Origin: Pseudomonas pseudonitroreducens
GTDB lineage: Bacteria > Pseudomonadota > Gammaproteobacteria > Pseudomonadales > Pseudomonadaceae
Assembly: GCF_021603645.1 (NCBI RefSeq)
Contig: NZ_BQHJ01000003.1
Span: forward strand, 310,001 to 374,000
Length of the DNA stretch: 64,000 bases
Direction: 5' to 3'
In this document: one piece after another, positions 8,449-18,700 of the stretch
How the letters are laid out: every line of letters starts with the position of its first letter
Numbering within the stretch: position 1 is the first letter of the stretch
Program-made: the position numbers and the translations under genes
Notes under the pieces: generated by a model
The model's database searches: none
What the model was told of the DNA's origin: nothing
Seen by the model: the letters and a program-made list of their open reading frames with translations, nothing else

Positions 8449-8745
8449 TCAGGGGTACTGCAGGATGTCCTTGATCTTCGACAGGTGCGCGGCAATCCAG
8501 CGCGGATCGATGGCGCCCCAGTCGCGGATGCGGTAGTGGCCGGCGTTGTTGCGCTCGCCGTCGTGCTGCTCGAAGGCGCAGTCGATGTCCAGGTCGGCCA
8601 GCGCGGCCAGGGTGTCCTGGGCGGTGCGCCGGGGCATGCCGGTGGCTTCCATCAGCGCCGGTACGCTGGTGGCGGTGCCGCTGTCGATCAGCCAGGCGAC
8701 GTAGAGGCGGCGGTAGAAACTGCTTTTGGTCTTGCTCACTTCCAT
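8449..8745 (-). CDS. Small winged helix-turn-helix protein
   Basis: A 98-residue protein with a predicted winged-HTH: helices around YRRLYVAWLIDSG, SVPALMEATG and RRTAQDTLAALADL, the last being the likely recognition helix, followed by a beta-hairpin ending in GHYRIRDWGAID. It consists of the DNA-binding fold and a short C-terminal helix with no effector domain. It is directly upstream of the VTT membrane-protein gene (10 bases), so the two are probably co-expressed. Target genes unknown. Confidence 0.72.
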   Translation of the reverse strand: MEVSKTKSSFYRRLYVAWLIDSGTATSVPALMEATGMPRRTAQDTLAALADLDIDCAFEQHDGERNNAGHYRIRDWGAIDPRWIAAHLSKIKDILQYP

Positions 8746-8777
8746 CGAGAGGTTTCCTTGATGACCTTGGTGGACGG

Positions 8778-10607
8778 CTACAGCGGCAGCAGCCAGGGTA
8801 CCAGCACAACGCTGACGATCATCACCAGAATCGTGAAGGGTACGCCAACCTTGACGAAGTCGGCGAAACGATAACGTCCCGGGCCCAGTACCAGGGTGTT
8901 CACCGGCGAGGAGATCGGTGTCATGAAGGCGGCCGACGCAGCCAGCGCGACGATCATCGCGAAGGCTTCGGGGGAGGCGCCCAGGGCCTTGGCCGTGGCA
9001 ATGGCGACCGGTGCCATGAGTACGGCGGTGGCGGTATTGGAAATGAACAGGCCGATCACCGCCGTGAGCACGAACAGGCTGGCGAGAATGGCATAGGGCC
9101 CGGCGCCGCCGAGGGCGCTGACCAGCCCGTGCACCGCCAGGTTGATGCCGCCGGTTTTCTGCAGCGCCAGGGCGAAGGGCAGCATGCCGACGATCAGCAG
9201 CAGGCTCTGCCAGTGAATGGCGCGGTAGGCGCTGTCCATGTCGATGCAGCGGAACGAGCCCATCAGCAGGCAGGCGATCAGCGCGGCCATGACGTTGGGC
9301 ACCAGCCCACTGACCATCAGGATCACCATGACCGCCAGGCTGAACAGCGCGTGGGGTGCCTGGCTGGCGGCGGGAGCGGCTTCATCGACCTCGGCGGGCA
9401 GGCTGAGCACCAAGAAGTCGCGGGCGCGCGCCTGCAGATGGCGAATCTCCTTCCAGCCGCCAATCACCAGCAGGGTGTCGCCGACCTTCAGCTTGGCGTC
9501 CAGCAGGCCTTCGACCATTGCCTCGCGGTTGCGTCGCAGGCCCACCACGTTGAGGCCGAACTGGCTGCGGAACTCCAGGTCCAGCACGCTCTTGCCCAGC
9601 AATACCGACTCCGGCGGCAGGGTCACTTCGGCCATGCCGACTTCGTGGGCGCGCTCGGTGAAGTAGTCGCCCTGCAGGCTCAGCGGCTCCAGGCCGAATT
9701 CGTGGTACATGCCCAGCAGGTCGCTGCGGTCGCCGTAGATATCCACCAGCAATACGTCGCCGGCATGCAGCACGATGTTGGCGCCGGGGCTGAGGATCTT
9801 CAGGCGGAAATGCACCATGCGCTCGATCGCCACCACGTTGGTGCCGGCGCGGGCGCGCAGTTCGATGTCGCCCAGGCTCATGCCCACCAGCTGCGAGTCG
9901 GGGCGGATGCGCAGGCGGCGCTCGCGGCCGGCCAACTGGTAGTCGCGGATCAGGTCGCTCAGGGTGCGGCGCTTGACGCTCTGCTTGTCGTCGCCATCGT
10001 CGTCGCCCAGCCAGCGCCGCGCCACCAGCATGTAGCCGACGCCGAGCACCAGCACGACGAGACCGAATGGCGTGAAGCTGAAGAAACCGAAACCCTTCGA
10101 GCCTTCGCGCACCAGTTCGCTGTGCACCACCACGTTGGGCGCGGTGGCGACCAGCGTGAGCATGCCGCTGATCAGCCCGGCGAAGCTCAGCGGCATCATC
10201 AGCCGGCGCGGCGACAAGTGCAGGCGCGCGGCGATGCTCAGCACCACGGGAATGAAGATGGCGACCACGCCGGTGGAACTCATCACCGAGCCAAGCCCGG
10301 CCACGGCCAGCATCAGCAGCACCAGCAGGCGCGTCTCGCTGGCGCCGGCGCGGCGGGTCAGCCATTCGCCGATGCGATAGGCCACGCCCGTGCGCACCAG
10401 GCCCTCGCCGATAACGAACAGCGCGGCGATCAGGATGACGTTGGGATCGGCAAAGCCGGCCAGCGATTCCTGCACGCTGAGCACGCCCGACAGCGGCAGG
10501 GCGACCATCACCAGCAGGGCGACGACGTCCATGCGCGGGCGGTTGACGACGAACAACCCGACCGCGGTGGCGAGCAGGACGAGGACCCAGATCAGTTGCA
10601 GACTCAT
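8778..10607 (-). CDS. SLC13-family permease with two RCK_C (TrkA-C) domains
   Basis: A 609-residue membrane protein with hydrophobic segments in the first ~195 residues, two soluble TrkA-C-like domains at about 210-300 ([31 protein letters not shown]) and 315-395 ([27 protein letters not shown]), and a second hydrophobic half from about 415 to the end. This split layout is typical of SLC13/DASS-like anion or carboxylate/sulfate permeases. The internal repeat [12 protein letters not shown] in the second half resembles the SNT-type substrate motif of the superfamily. Substrate cannot be deduced. It forms a single-gene unit on the minus strand. Confidence 0.87.
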   Translation of the reverse strand: MSLQLIWVLVLLATAVGLFVVNRPRMDVVALLVMVALPLSGVLSVQESLAGFADPNVILIAALFVIGEGLVRTGVAYRIGEWLTRRAGASETRLLVLLMLAVAGLGSVMSSTGVVAIFIPVVLSIAARLHLSPRRLMMPLSFAGLISGMLTLVATAPNVVVHSELVREGSKGFGFFSFTPFGLVVLVLGVGYMLVARRWLGDDDGDDKQSVKRRTLSDLIRDYQLAGRERRLRIRPDSQLVGMSLGDIELRARAGTNVVAIERMVHFRLKILSPGANIVLHAGDVLLVDIYGDRSDLLGMYHEFGLEPLSLQGDYFTERAHEVGMAEVTLPPESVLLGKSVLDLEFRSQFGLNVVGLRRNREAMVEGLLDAKLKVGDTLLVIGGWKEIRHLQARARDFLVLSLPAEVDEAAPAASQAPHALFSLAVMVILMVSGLVPNVMAALIACLLMGSFRCIDMDSAYRAIHWQSLLLIVGMLPFALALQKTGGINLAVHGLVSALGGAGPYAILASLFVLTAVIGLFISNTATAVLMAPVAIATAKALGASPEAFAMIVALAASAAFMTPISSPVNTLVLGPGRYRFADFVKVGVPFTILVMIVSVVLVPWLLPL

Positions 10608-10694
10608 GCGCTTCCCTAGCGATTGTTCGGCGCGCCATTGTGCCCGGTGCGACGGGCACGGTGCGTTGATCCGATGCAGCTTAGCGAAGCGTGA

Positions 10695-10712
10695 CGCCCC
10701 GCGCGCGGGGCG
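10695..10712 (-). terminator. GC-rich palindrome downstream of the TPP-enzyme gene
   Basis: An 18-base perfect palindrome of C and G follows the minus-strand stop at 10722. It lacks a T-tract, so it is only a probable terminator. Confidence 0.45.
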
Positions 10713-10721
10713 TGTGCGGAG

Positions 10722-12377
10722 TCATGGCAGGCGCGAAACCGGGGTGATCTGCCTTGGGTCGGTGCGCAACTCGATCAGCGCCGGCCTGCCGCTGGCCTGG
10801 GCGCGCTGGAAGGCGGCGGGAAAGTCCTCGCTGTGCTCGACCAGCTCGCCGTGGGCGCCGAAGGCCCGGGCGAGGGCGACGAAGTCCGGGTTACGCAGTT
10901 GCGTAGCGCTGATGCGGCCGGGGTATTCGCGTTCCTGGTGCATGCGGATGGTGCCGAGCATGCCGTTGTTGACCACGATGACGGTCAGCGCCGCACCGTA
11001 CTGCACCGCGGTGGCCAGTTCCTGCGGATACATCATGAAGCAGCCGTCGCCGGCGAAGCACACCACACTGCGTTGCGGATCACGCAGCTTGGCGGCGATG
11101 GCGGCGGGGAAGCCGTAGCCCATGGCGCCATTGGTGGGGGCCAATTGGCTGCGTGGCGTGCGGTAGCGGTAGAAGCGATGCACCCAGACGGCGTAATTGC
11201 CCGCGCCGTTGCTGATCGCCGCATCGTCCGGCAGCGTTTCGTTGAGGTACTGGATGACCTGGGCAAGGTCGACGCCCTGCACGGGCTCGGTGGGCTGCGG
11301 TGGCCTGATGTAGCTTAGGTAGTCGGTGCGGGCGGCGGCGGTCCACTCCGCCCAGGGTGTTTCGGCGAAGGGCGCGAGGCCGGCCAGGGCGGCGGCGATC
11401 TCCGGCATGCCGGCCTCGATCATCTGGTCGGCCTGGTAGACGCGGCCCAGTTCGCTGGCATCGGCGTACACGTGGATCATGCTCTGCAGTGGGCGAGGGC
11501 TCTGGATGAGGCTGTAGCCGGCACTGGGTGTTTCGCTCAGGCGCGAACCGAGCACCAGCAGCAGGTCGGCTTCCTGCACCCGTGCGCTGAGCTTGGGCGA
11601 GGTGCCGAAGCCAAGCTGGCCGGCGTACTGTTCGTCGCGGTTGTCGATCAGGTCCTGGCGGCGGAACGAGGCTACCAGTGGCAGGCAGTTGTCCCGGGCG
11701 AATGCTCGCACCTGCTCGCAGGCGGCGTGGGTCCAGCCGGTGCCGCCGACGATCAGCAGCGGGCGCCTGGCCTGGGCCAGGCGCTCACGCAGTTCGGCCA
11801 GCGCGCTGGCGCCGGGAGTCGCACGGCTGATCGCGGTCGGCGCGACGTCAGCGACCTGCGCCGAGCCGAACAGCACCTCCTCCGGCAAGCCGATCACCAC
11901 CGGCCCTGGCCGCCCGGATTGGGCGACGCGGAAGGCACGGGCGACGATTTCGGGAATGCGGCGGATGTCGTCAATCTCTGTGGCCCACTTGGCCAGGCCG
12001 CCGAACATCTGCCGGTAGTCCACCTCCTGGAAGGCCTCGCGGCCCTTGAACGCGCTCTCCACCTGGCCGATGAAGAGGATCATCGGCGTCGAGTCCTGCA
12101 TCGCCGTGTGCACGCCGTTGGCCGCGTGGGTCGCGCCTGGCCCGCGGGTGACGAAGCAGATACCCGGGCGGCCGGTGAGCTTGCCGTAGGCGTCGGCCAT
12201 GTTCGAGGCGGCGCCTTCGTGGCGGGTGACGATGGTCTGGATATCGGTCGCGTCGTGCAGCGCATCGAGCACCGGCAGGTAGCTTTCGCCTGGGATGCAG
12301 TAGACGCTGTCCACCGCGTGGTGCAGCAGGGCATCGACGAGGATCTGGCCGCCATTGCGGGCCGGGAGGTCGGACAT
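10722..12377 (-). CDS. Acetolactate-synthase-like thiamine diphosphate enzyme
   Basis: A 551-residue protein starting MSDLPARNGG. It has three domains of the POX/ALS family: an N-terminal PYR domain with the catalytic Glu54 (TRHEGAASNMADAYG), a central domain of about 190-330, and a C-terminal PP domain with the ThDP/Mg motif beginning GDGCFMMYPQELATA and ending VIVVNN. Biosynthetic IlvB/IlvI would be paired with a small regulatory subunit; none is adjacent, so a catabolic or specialised role (acetolactate, benzoylformate or oxalyl-CoA type chemistry) is open. The in-frame extension upstream of 12377 overlaps the divergent promoter region and is rejected. It is divergent from the M14 peptidase gene. 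Confidence 0.85.
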   Translation of the reverse strand: MSDLPARNGGQILVDALLHHAVDSVYCIPGESYLPVLDALHDATDIQTIVTRHEGAASNMADAYGKLTGRPGICFVTRGPGATHAANGVHTAMQDSTPMILFIGQVESAFKGREAFQEVDYRQMFGGLAKWATEIDDIRRIPEIVARAFRVAQSGRPGPVVIGLPEEVLFGSAQVADVAPTAISRATPGASALAELRERLAQARRPLLIVGGTGWTHAACEQVRAFARDNCLPLVASFRRQDLIDNRDEQYAGQLGFGTSPKLSARVQEADLLLVLGSRLSETPSAGYSLIQSPRPLQSMIHVYADASELGRVYQADQMIEAGMPEIAAALAGLAPFAETPWAEWTAAARTDYLSYIRPPQPTEPVQGVDLAQVIQYLNETLPDDAAISNGAGNYAVWVHRFYRYRTPRSQLAPTNGAMGYGFPAAIAAKLRDPQRSVVCFAGDGCFMMYPQELATAVQYGAALTVIVVNNGMLGTIRMHQEREYPGRISATQLRNPDFVALARAFGAHGELVEHSEDFPAAFQRAQASGRPALIELRTDPRQITPVSRLP

Positions 12378-12601
12378 GGGAATCGGGTTCCTGAATGGGC
12401 AGGGGTGCGCTGATCTTCGGTGAACTGCCGGGGTGATCCAAGCGAGCATTCTTCGCAAGGTCATTCCCTCATGGAATGCACAGGCCGCCCCAGAGCGGCC
12501 GCGGCGACGAACCGCGCTGGCATTTTCCGCCAGTTGTCTATGGTTGATGCACGGACGCACCGGCGTCCGCAGGATGTTTTGCTGCAAAAGGAGAGCCTCC
12601 C

Positions 12602-14506
12602 ATGCACCACCTCTCGTCCCGAGCCTTGCTCGCCGGCCTGTTCACCACCGCCAGCCTGCCCCTGTGTGCCGCCCTGCCTTCGGCGCCGGGGTATGTCGAT
12701 GACAGCGGTTACAGCGCCGCGGCCAAGACCCGTATCCTCCCCGCGATGTTCGAGCAGAAGCTCGCCAGTACGAAATACATTGCCAAGGCGGACAACCCGC
12801 TGATCACCCTGGCCGAATCCAGCGGCTTCAAGGAAACCTCCGATTACCACCAGACCCGCGCCTGGCTGCAGAAGCTGGCCGATGCCTCCGGGGGCGCCAT
12901 CAGCCTCAGCGACCTGCCGGAGAACAGCGCCACCGGCGAGCCGATGCTGCTGGTCACCGCCAGCCGCGAGGCGGACAAGTCGGCGGCGGGGCTGAACAAA
13001 TCCGGCAAGCCGACCATTTTCGTCGAGGCGGAAATCCACCCCGGCGAAGCCAATGGCAAGGACGCCATGTTCATGCTGCTGCGCGACATGACCACCGGCG
13101 ACAAGCCGCTGGCCGGTCTGCTGGACAAGGTCAACATCCTCTTCATTCCCACCGTGAACATTGACGGCGACTTGCGCCGCAGCCCCTACGGGCGGATCAA
13201 CCAGAACGGCCCGGAAGTCACCGGCTGGCGGGTCAACGGCCTGAACTACAACCTCAACCGCGACTTCACCAAGCTCGACAGCGCGGAAATCCGCAACGTC
13301 GCCGCGGTGTTCAACCAGTACGACCTGAGCTTCTTTGCCGACACCCACTCCACCGATGGCGCCATGTACCCCTACGACAGCTCCTATTGCCACAACGGCA
13401 ACGGTTGGTCGCCGGCTTCCAGCGAGTGGATGGACAAGGTCATGCGCCCGCCGGTGTACAAGGAGCTGGAGGGCGACGGCCACGTGGTCCACGAGTGCAT
13501 CAGCTTCAATGACAACCAGGACCCGACCAAGGGTTACTACCCCTATCGCACCGACCTGGCGCGGTTCTCCAACCAGTACGGCGACATCCGCAACGTGCCC
13601 TCGATCCTCATCGAACAGCACGCGCTGCATCCCTATGAAACCCAGGTACTGGGCAACTACGTGATGCTCAAGGCGATGTTCCAGGTGATCGGCGACAACG
13701 CCGAATCGCTCAAGCAGGCCATCGCCAAGGACCGCGAGCGCCTGGCCGCGCAGAAAGAGGTGACCCTCACCTGGAAGCCCGGCAAGGAACAGCACACGCC
13801 GTTCATCGTGGGTGACTACCGCTACGAGGAGTCACCGATCACCGGGAAGAAGACCATCGTCTGGAGCAACAAGCCCAAGCAGCTCAACGTGCCGATCAGC
13901 GACAACTCGGTGCCGGACCTGGTGGTGAAGCGGCCGAAGCAGTATGTGGTGCCGGTGCAGTGGAGCGAGGTGATCGCGCGCCTGAAGTCCCATGGCGTCC
14001 AGATGAAGACCCTGGACAAGGCCACGCCGATCGAGGTGACCCTGTTCCGCATGGACGACATCAAGCTGGCCGGCGGCTTCGAGCCCGACCGCGCCGCCGC
14101 CAACGAGATTCCCGGCTACGAGGGGCACCTGCTGGTGAGTGGCAGCGGTAAGCCGTTCCAGCGCCTGCAGACCTATCCGGCCGGTTCGGTGGTGATCGAT
14201 ACCGACCAGCCGCTGGGTGTGCTGGCGGTCAACCTGCTGACGGCGGAAAGCCCGGACTCGTTCTGGTCCTGGGGCTTCTTCAACTCGACCCTGGTGGTGG
14301 CCGAGGAGCCGGAGGAGTACGTGATGGAGCCGATGGCGCGGAAGATGCTCGCCGAGGATCCGAAGCTGAAGGCCGAGTTCGAGAAGAAGCTCAAGGACGA
14401 CAAGGCCTTCGCCAAGGACGCCCAGGCCCGCCTGCAGTGGTTCTACCAGCGCACGCCGTTCTATGACGTGAATGCCTACGTGTACCCGGTAGGGACGGTG
14501 TACTGA
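12602..14506 (+). CDS. Secreted M14-family zinc carboxypeptidase-like protein
   Basis: A 634-residue protein with an N-terminal signal peptide (MHHLSSRALLAGLFTTASLP, cleavage near residue 23). Zinc ligands of the M14 family are visible: His146 and Glu149 in EIHPGEANGKD and His249 in FADTHSTDG. The substrate-binding NLNRDF motif lies at 217-222. The C-terminal ~250 residues form an extra domain not found in pancreatic-type enzymes. Periplasmic or extracellular peptide hydrolysis is inferred. AAAGGAG ending 9 bases before the ATG (about 12586-12593) supports the start. Its 3' end is followed by a REPIN. Confidence 0.88.
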   Translation: MHHLSSRALLAGLFTTASLPLCAALPSAPGYVDDSGYSAAAKTRILPAMFEQKLASTKYIAKADNPLITLAESSGFKETSDYHQTRAWLQKLADASGGAISLSDLPENSATGEPMLLVTASREADKSAAGLNKSGKPTIFVEAEIHPGEANGKDAMFMLLRDMTTGDKPLAGLLDKVNILFIPTVNIDGDLRRSPYGRINQNGPEVTGWRVNGLNYNLNRDFTKLDSAEIRNVAAVFNQYDLSFFADTHSTDGAMYPYDSSYCHNGNGWSPASSEWMDKVMRPPVYKELEGDGHVVHECISFNDNQDPTKGYYPYRTDLARFSNQYGDIRNVPSILIEQHALHPYETQVLGNYVMLKAMFQVIGDNAESLKQAIAKDRERLAAQKEVTLTWKPGKEQHTPFIVGDYRYEESPITGKKTIVWSNKPKQLNVPISDNSVPDLVVKRPKQYVVPVQWSEVIARLKSHGVQMKTLDKATPIEVTLFRMDDIKLAGGFEPDRAAANEIPGYEGHLLVSGSGKPFQRLQTYPAGSVVIDTDQPLGVLAVNLLTAESPDSFWSWGFFNSTLVVAEEPEEYVMEPMARKMLAEDPKLKAEFEKKLKDDKAFAKDAQARLQWFYQRTPFYDVNAYVYPVGTVY

Positions 14507-14515
14507 CGATACCTG

Positions 14516-14585
14516 TAGGAGCGAGCTTGCTCGCGAACGCTCTTGCCCGGCGGTTTGGGCGGTTCGCGAGCAGGCTTGCTCATCC
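14516..14585. repeat. REPIN-like inverted pair, copy B, one arm decayed
   Basis: The left arm (14516-14538) is intact. The right arm (14562-14585) has several changes relative to other copies (GCAGGCTTGCTCATCC instead of GCAAGCTCGCTCCTAC). It lies between the M14 peptidase and hepT. Confidence 0.85.
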
Positions 14586-14594
14586 AATGCTGGC

Positions 14595-14948
14595 TCAAGG
14601 CTGTCGCTGGCGTAGCTCCTGCAACTGCACCAGCAGCTTCGGAACTTCGTCGCGGATGATGCTCCACAGGGTATCGTTGTCGATACCCAGATACCCGTGT
14701 ATCAGGCGATTGCGAGTGGCGACCAGCATGCGCCACGGCACTTGCTGATTTGCCTGGCGTACTTCTTCGGGTATGCGGGTTGCTGCTTCGCCGATTATTT
14801 CCAGATTGCGTACCGTTGCGTCATAGACCAGCGAGTTGTCGCTGAATGCTAGTTGGTCCAGTCCTGCACAGTACGCGAGCACTTTTTCCGAGCAGCCAAT
14901 CATGTCGTCGAGGTAAAAGTACCAGACCCTCTCCGGCCGCTCAGACAT
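14595..14948 (-). CDS. hepT: HepT-like ribonuclease toxin
   Basis: A 117-residue HEPN-family protein (formerly DUF86). The catalytic RX4HXY motif is intact as RNRLIHGY, followed by LGIDNDTLW as in HepT. HEPN toxins cleave RNA as dimers; in characterised HepT/MntA pairs the antitoxin adds AMP to the motif tyrosine to silence it. Its start codon overlaps the mntA stop (ATGTCTGA), so translation is coupled with antitoxin first. Both key residues and the motif tyrosine are present, so the toxin should be active and subject to AMPylation. Confidence 0.9.
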   Translation of the reverse strand: MSERPERVWYFYLDDMIGCSEKVLAYCAGLDQLAFSDNSLVYDATVRNLEIIGEAATRIPEEVRQANQQVPWRMLVATRNRLIHGYLGIDNDTLWSIIRDEVPKLLVQLQELRQRQP

Positions 14949-15231
14949 TCATCGCCTCCGCCTCGATAAAAGGCTTCAGTTCCGGACGCAGGGCCTTTTC
15001 AGTCACCAGGTCGACGCTGCTGCCCAATAGGTCTTCGAGGTAGAACTGCACGCCAAAGTATCTTTCCGAGGTGGCGGGACCATCGAAGGCCACCAGAATA
15101 TCCACATCACTGTCCGGCCTTGCATCATCGCGCACAGTGGAACCGAACAAGGCCAATCGTACGACGCCAAAGCGTTTCCCCAGCTCTGGCTTGCACTTTT
15201 CCAGCAGATTCAGGGTGCGGTCACGGTTCAT
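14941..15231 (-). CDS. mntA: MntA-like nucleotidyltransferase antitoxin
   Basis: A 96-residue minimal nucleotidyltransferase. The active-site GSX10DXD motif reads GSTVRDDARPDSDVDILV, intact. MntA antitoxins neutralise HepT by tyrosine AMPylation. The ATG at 15231 (MNRDRTLNLL) begins the conserved fold; an in-frame extension to 15450 has no support. It is immediately upstream of, and overlapping, hepT. The pair lies between a REPIN and a small cyclase-like gene, and is absent from the corresponding PAO1 region as I remember it, consistent with accessory acquisition. Confidence 0.9.
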   Translation of the reverse strand: MNRDRTLNLLEKCKPELGKRFGVVRLALFGSTVRDDARPDSDVDILVAFDGPATSERYFGVQFYLEDLLGSSVDLVTEKALRPELKPFIEAEAMNV

Positions 15232-15284
15232 TAGGCTTTTGCGTATGTGGATGTTGCTCTGAAGGTAGCATAGCCCTTTGCTTT

Positions 15285-15743
15285 TCAGGGCAGACGGTTG
15301 GCCCGGCGGCGCAGGGAGCGGTGCCGGCTGGCGAAGAAGAGGCGCAGGAAGCCTTTCACCACGGGGGCGGCGAAGATCGGCTCGACGGTGAGCTGGTCGA
15401 CTACCCGCGTACCCTGCGCACAAGGCTCCAGCGTGCGCTCGTGGCGCCACAGGCGCATGCCGGTCATGGGCGATTCCTCGATGAAGCCTTCACCGCTGCG
15501 CAGTTCGCGCAAGGTCAGGTGCGAGGTGCCCAGGGGGATCACGCCCAGCAGCCAGAGCCAACTGGTGAACAGCGGTTTGCCGGGCTCAATCTGCAGGTCT
15601 TCGAGGTTGTTGATGCCACGGGGGATGCTCATCCACAGCAGCGGGCGCATCTCGTCCCGCAAGCAGCGCACGTCGGTGATCCAGCGCCAGGCCAGTTCGG
15701 AGTCGGCGCGGAGGATGGATTCGAAGCGCAGCGAGATGGTCAT
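15285..15743 (-). CDS. SRPBCC/START-like small ligand-binding protein
   Basis: A 152-residue protein beginning MTISLRFESILRADSELAWRW, a typical first strand and helix of the SRPBCC (Bet v1/polyketide-cyclase) fold. It continues with a central beta sheet (LTLRELRSGEGFIEE, HERTLEPCAQGTRVVDQLTV) and a long C-terminal helix (VVKGFLRLFFASRHRSLRR). The fold binds hydrophobic ligands; no catalytic residues can be assigned. It lies on the same strand as valS but a terminator separates the two. Confidence 0.75.
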   Translation of the reverse strand: MTISLRFESILRADSELAWRWITDVRCLRDEMRPLLWMSIPRGINNLEDLQIEPGKPLFTSWLWLLGVIPLGTSHLTLRELRSGEGFIEESPMTGMRLWRHERTLEPCAQGTRVVDQLTVEPIFAAPVVKGFLRLFFASRHRSLRRRANRLP

Positions 15744-15762
15744 TCTCTATCCCTGAAAAGCA

Positions 15763-15787
15763 AAAGGCCCGCACGCGGCGGGCCTTT
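15763..15787 (-). terminator. Rho-independent terminator after valS
   Basis: Ten-base arms (15763-15772, 15778-15787) around a five-base loop; read on the minus strand the hairpin ends in CCTTTTGCTTTTC. It lies 10 bases beyond the valS stop. Confidence 0.85.
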
Positions 15788-15796
15788 CGGTAGCAC

Positions 15797-18700
15797 TTAC
15801 AGACTGGCGATCTTCTCGCGCTGCTGAACCAGGTTGGTCACGGCCTGTTCGGCCTCGGCCAGCTTGGCGCGTTCCTTCTCGATCACTTCCGGCGGGGCTT
15901 TGGCGACGAAGCCTTCGTTGGACAGCTTGCCGCCCACGCGTTTGACTTCGCCTTCCAGGCGCTGGATTTCCTTGTCCAGGCGCGCCATTTCGGCAGCCTT
16001 GTCGATCAGCCCGGCCATCGGTACCAGCACCTGCAGGTCGCCGACCAGCGCGGTGGCGGACATCGGCGGTTCTTCGCCTTCGTCCAGCACGCGGATGGTT
16101 TCGAGCTTGGCCAGCTTCATCAGCAGCGGCTCGTTGTCGGCGAGGCGACGGTGATCTTCGGGCGATGCGTTGTTCAGCACCAGGTCGATGCGCTTGGCCA
16201 TGGAGATGTTCATCTCGCCACGGATCTGGCGGATGCCCAGCATCAGCGCCTTGACCCACTCGATGTCGCCTTCGGCGGCGGCGTCGATCTTCGTCTCGTC
16301 GGCGATCGGCCAGGGTTGCAGCATCAGGGTGTCACCGGATTTGCCGGCGGCGGTCTTGATGCGCTGCCAGATTTCCTCGGTGATGAACGGCATGAACGGG
16401 TGCGCCAGGCGCAGTGCGGTTTCCAGCACGCGCGCCAGGGTGCGACGGGTGCCGCGCTGGCGCTCGATCGGGGCGTTCTCGTCCCACAGCACCGGCTTGA
16501 CCAGTTCCAGGTACCAGGCGCAGTACTCGTCCCAGATGAACTCGTAGAGGGCCTGGGTGGCGAGGTCGAAGCGGAAGGCGTCGAGCTGGCGCGCCACTTC
16601 GATCTCGGTGCGCTGCAGGGCGGAGATGATCCAGCGGTCCACCGAGGACAGCTCGACCGGCTCGCCATTCACGCCGGTGTCCTTGCCATCGGTGTTCTCG
16701 ATGACGAAGTTGGCGGCGTTCCACAGCTTGTTGCAGAAGTTGCGGTAGCCCTCGACGCGACCCATGTCGAACTTGATGTCACGACCGGTGGAAGCCAGCG
16801 AGCAGAAGGTGAAGCGCAGGGCGTCGGTGCCGTAGCTAGCGATGCCTTCGGGGAACTCGGCCTTGGTCTGCTTGGCGATCTTCTCGGCGAGCTTGGGCTG
16901 CATCATGCCGCTGGTACGTTTCTCCAGCAGTTCGTCGAGGGTGATGCCGTCGACGATATCCAGCGGGTCGAGGACGTTGCCCTTGGACTTGGACATCTTC
17001 TGGCCCTGGCCGTCGCGCACCAGGCCGTGGACGTAGACGGTCTTGAACGGGATCTGCGCGGTGCCATCGCCATTCTTGATCAGGTGCATGGTCAGCATGA
17101 TCATGCGCGCGACCCAGAAGAAGATGATGTCGAAGCCGGTCACCAGCACGTCGGTGGGGTGGAAGGTCTTCAGGTATTCGGTCTGTTCCGGCCAGCCGAG
17201 GGTGGAGAAGGTCCACAGGCCCGAGCTGAACCAGGTGTCGAGGACGTCTTCGTCCTGGCGCAGCTTTCCAATGCCTTGGCTGACGGCAATTGCCTCTATG
17301 ACTGTCCAAGCGCTCTTGACCGTTTTTAGGTCCTCTTCTAGGACGGCCCCTTTGACCGCCTGGTCTTGGAAGTATTTGTGGTTATTACGATAATTTTCCC
17401 GGCTGTTAATAACGTCAACTGGGTTTTCTAAGCCGTGGGCTTTGAACAGCTGTACATACGCATCTTCTGCATTTCGAGCGACGTAGACGTTGCCGGCGTC
17501 GTCGTACCAGGCCGGGATGCGGTGGCCCCACCACAGCTGGCGGCTGATGCACCAGTCCTGGATATCGCGCATCCAGCTGAAGTACATGTTTTCGTACTGC
17601 TTGGGCACGAACTGAATGCGGCCGTCTTCCACGGCGGCAATGGCGGGTTCGGCCAGCGGCTTGGTGGAGACGTACCACTGGTCGGTCAGCCACGGTTCGA
17701 TGACGGTGCCGGAGCGGTCGCCCTTGGGCACTTTCAGCGCGTGGTCGTCGATCTTCTCGAGCAGGCCGGCGGCTTCGAAGTCGGCGACGATCTGCTTGCG
17801 TGCGACGAAGCGGTCGAGGCCGGCATAGGCGGCGGGCAGGCTGGCGTCGAACTCGGCGTTGACGCTGCCGTCGAGCTGGAACACCTGGGCGGTGCCGAGC
17901 ACGGCGGCGTTCTTGTCGAAGATGTTGATCAGCGGCAGGTTGTGGCGCTTGCCGACTTCATAGTCGTTGAAGTCGTGGGCCGGGGTGATCTTCACGCAGC
18001 CGGTGCCGAACTCGCGGTCGACGTAGTCGTCGGCGATGATCGGGATGCGCCGGCCCACCAGCGGCAGGTCGATGAAGGTGCCGATCAGGGCGGCGTAGCG
18101 CTCGTCTTCCGGGTGCACGGCGACCGCGCTGTCACCCAGCATGGTTTCCGGACGGGTGGTGGCGACGATCAGGTGGTCCTTGCCGTCGGCGGTCTGGTTG
18201 CCGTCGGCCAGCGGGTAGCGCAGGTGCCAGAGGTGGCCCTTCTCGTCGTGGTTCTCCACTTCCAGGTCGGAAATGGCGGTGTGGAACTTGGTGTCCCAGT
18301 TGACCAGGCGCTTGCCGCGGTAGATCAGGCCGTCCTCGTGCAGGCGCACGAAGGCTTCCTTGACCGCTTCGGAGAGGCCGTCGTCCATGGTGAAGCGCTC
18401 GCGCGACCAGTCCACGGAGGAGCCCAGGCGACGAATCTGGCGGGTGATGGTGCCGCCAGACTGGTCCTTCCATTCCCAGACCTTCTCCAGGAACTTCTCG
18501 CGGCCCAGGTCATGGCGGGCAATGCCCTGCGCGGCCAGCTGGCGCTCCACCACCATCTGTGTGGCTATGCCGGCGTGGTCGGTACCCGGCTGCCACAGGG
18601 TGTTGCGGCCCTGCATGCGGCGGTAGCGGATCAGCGCGTCCATGATGGCGTTGTTGAAGCCGTGACCCATGTGCAGGCTGCCGGTGACGTTCGGCGGCGG

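Noticed and set aside
12461-13795. 444-codon minus-strand frame over the M14 gene
   Set aside because: Antisense shadow of a gene with clear zinc ligands and signal peptide.
17281-17480. Intein or group-I/II intron in valS
   Set aside because: The insert is only about 50-70 residues, in frame, without intein splice-junction motifs (Cys/Ser start, HN end) and without intron structure.
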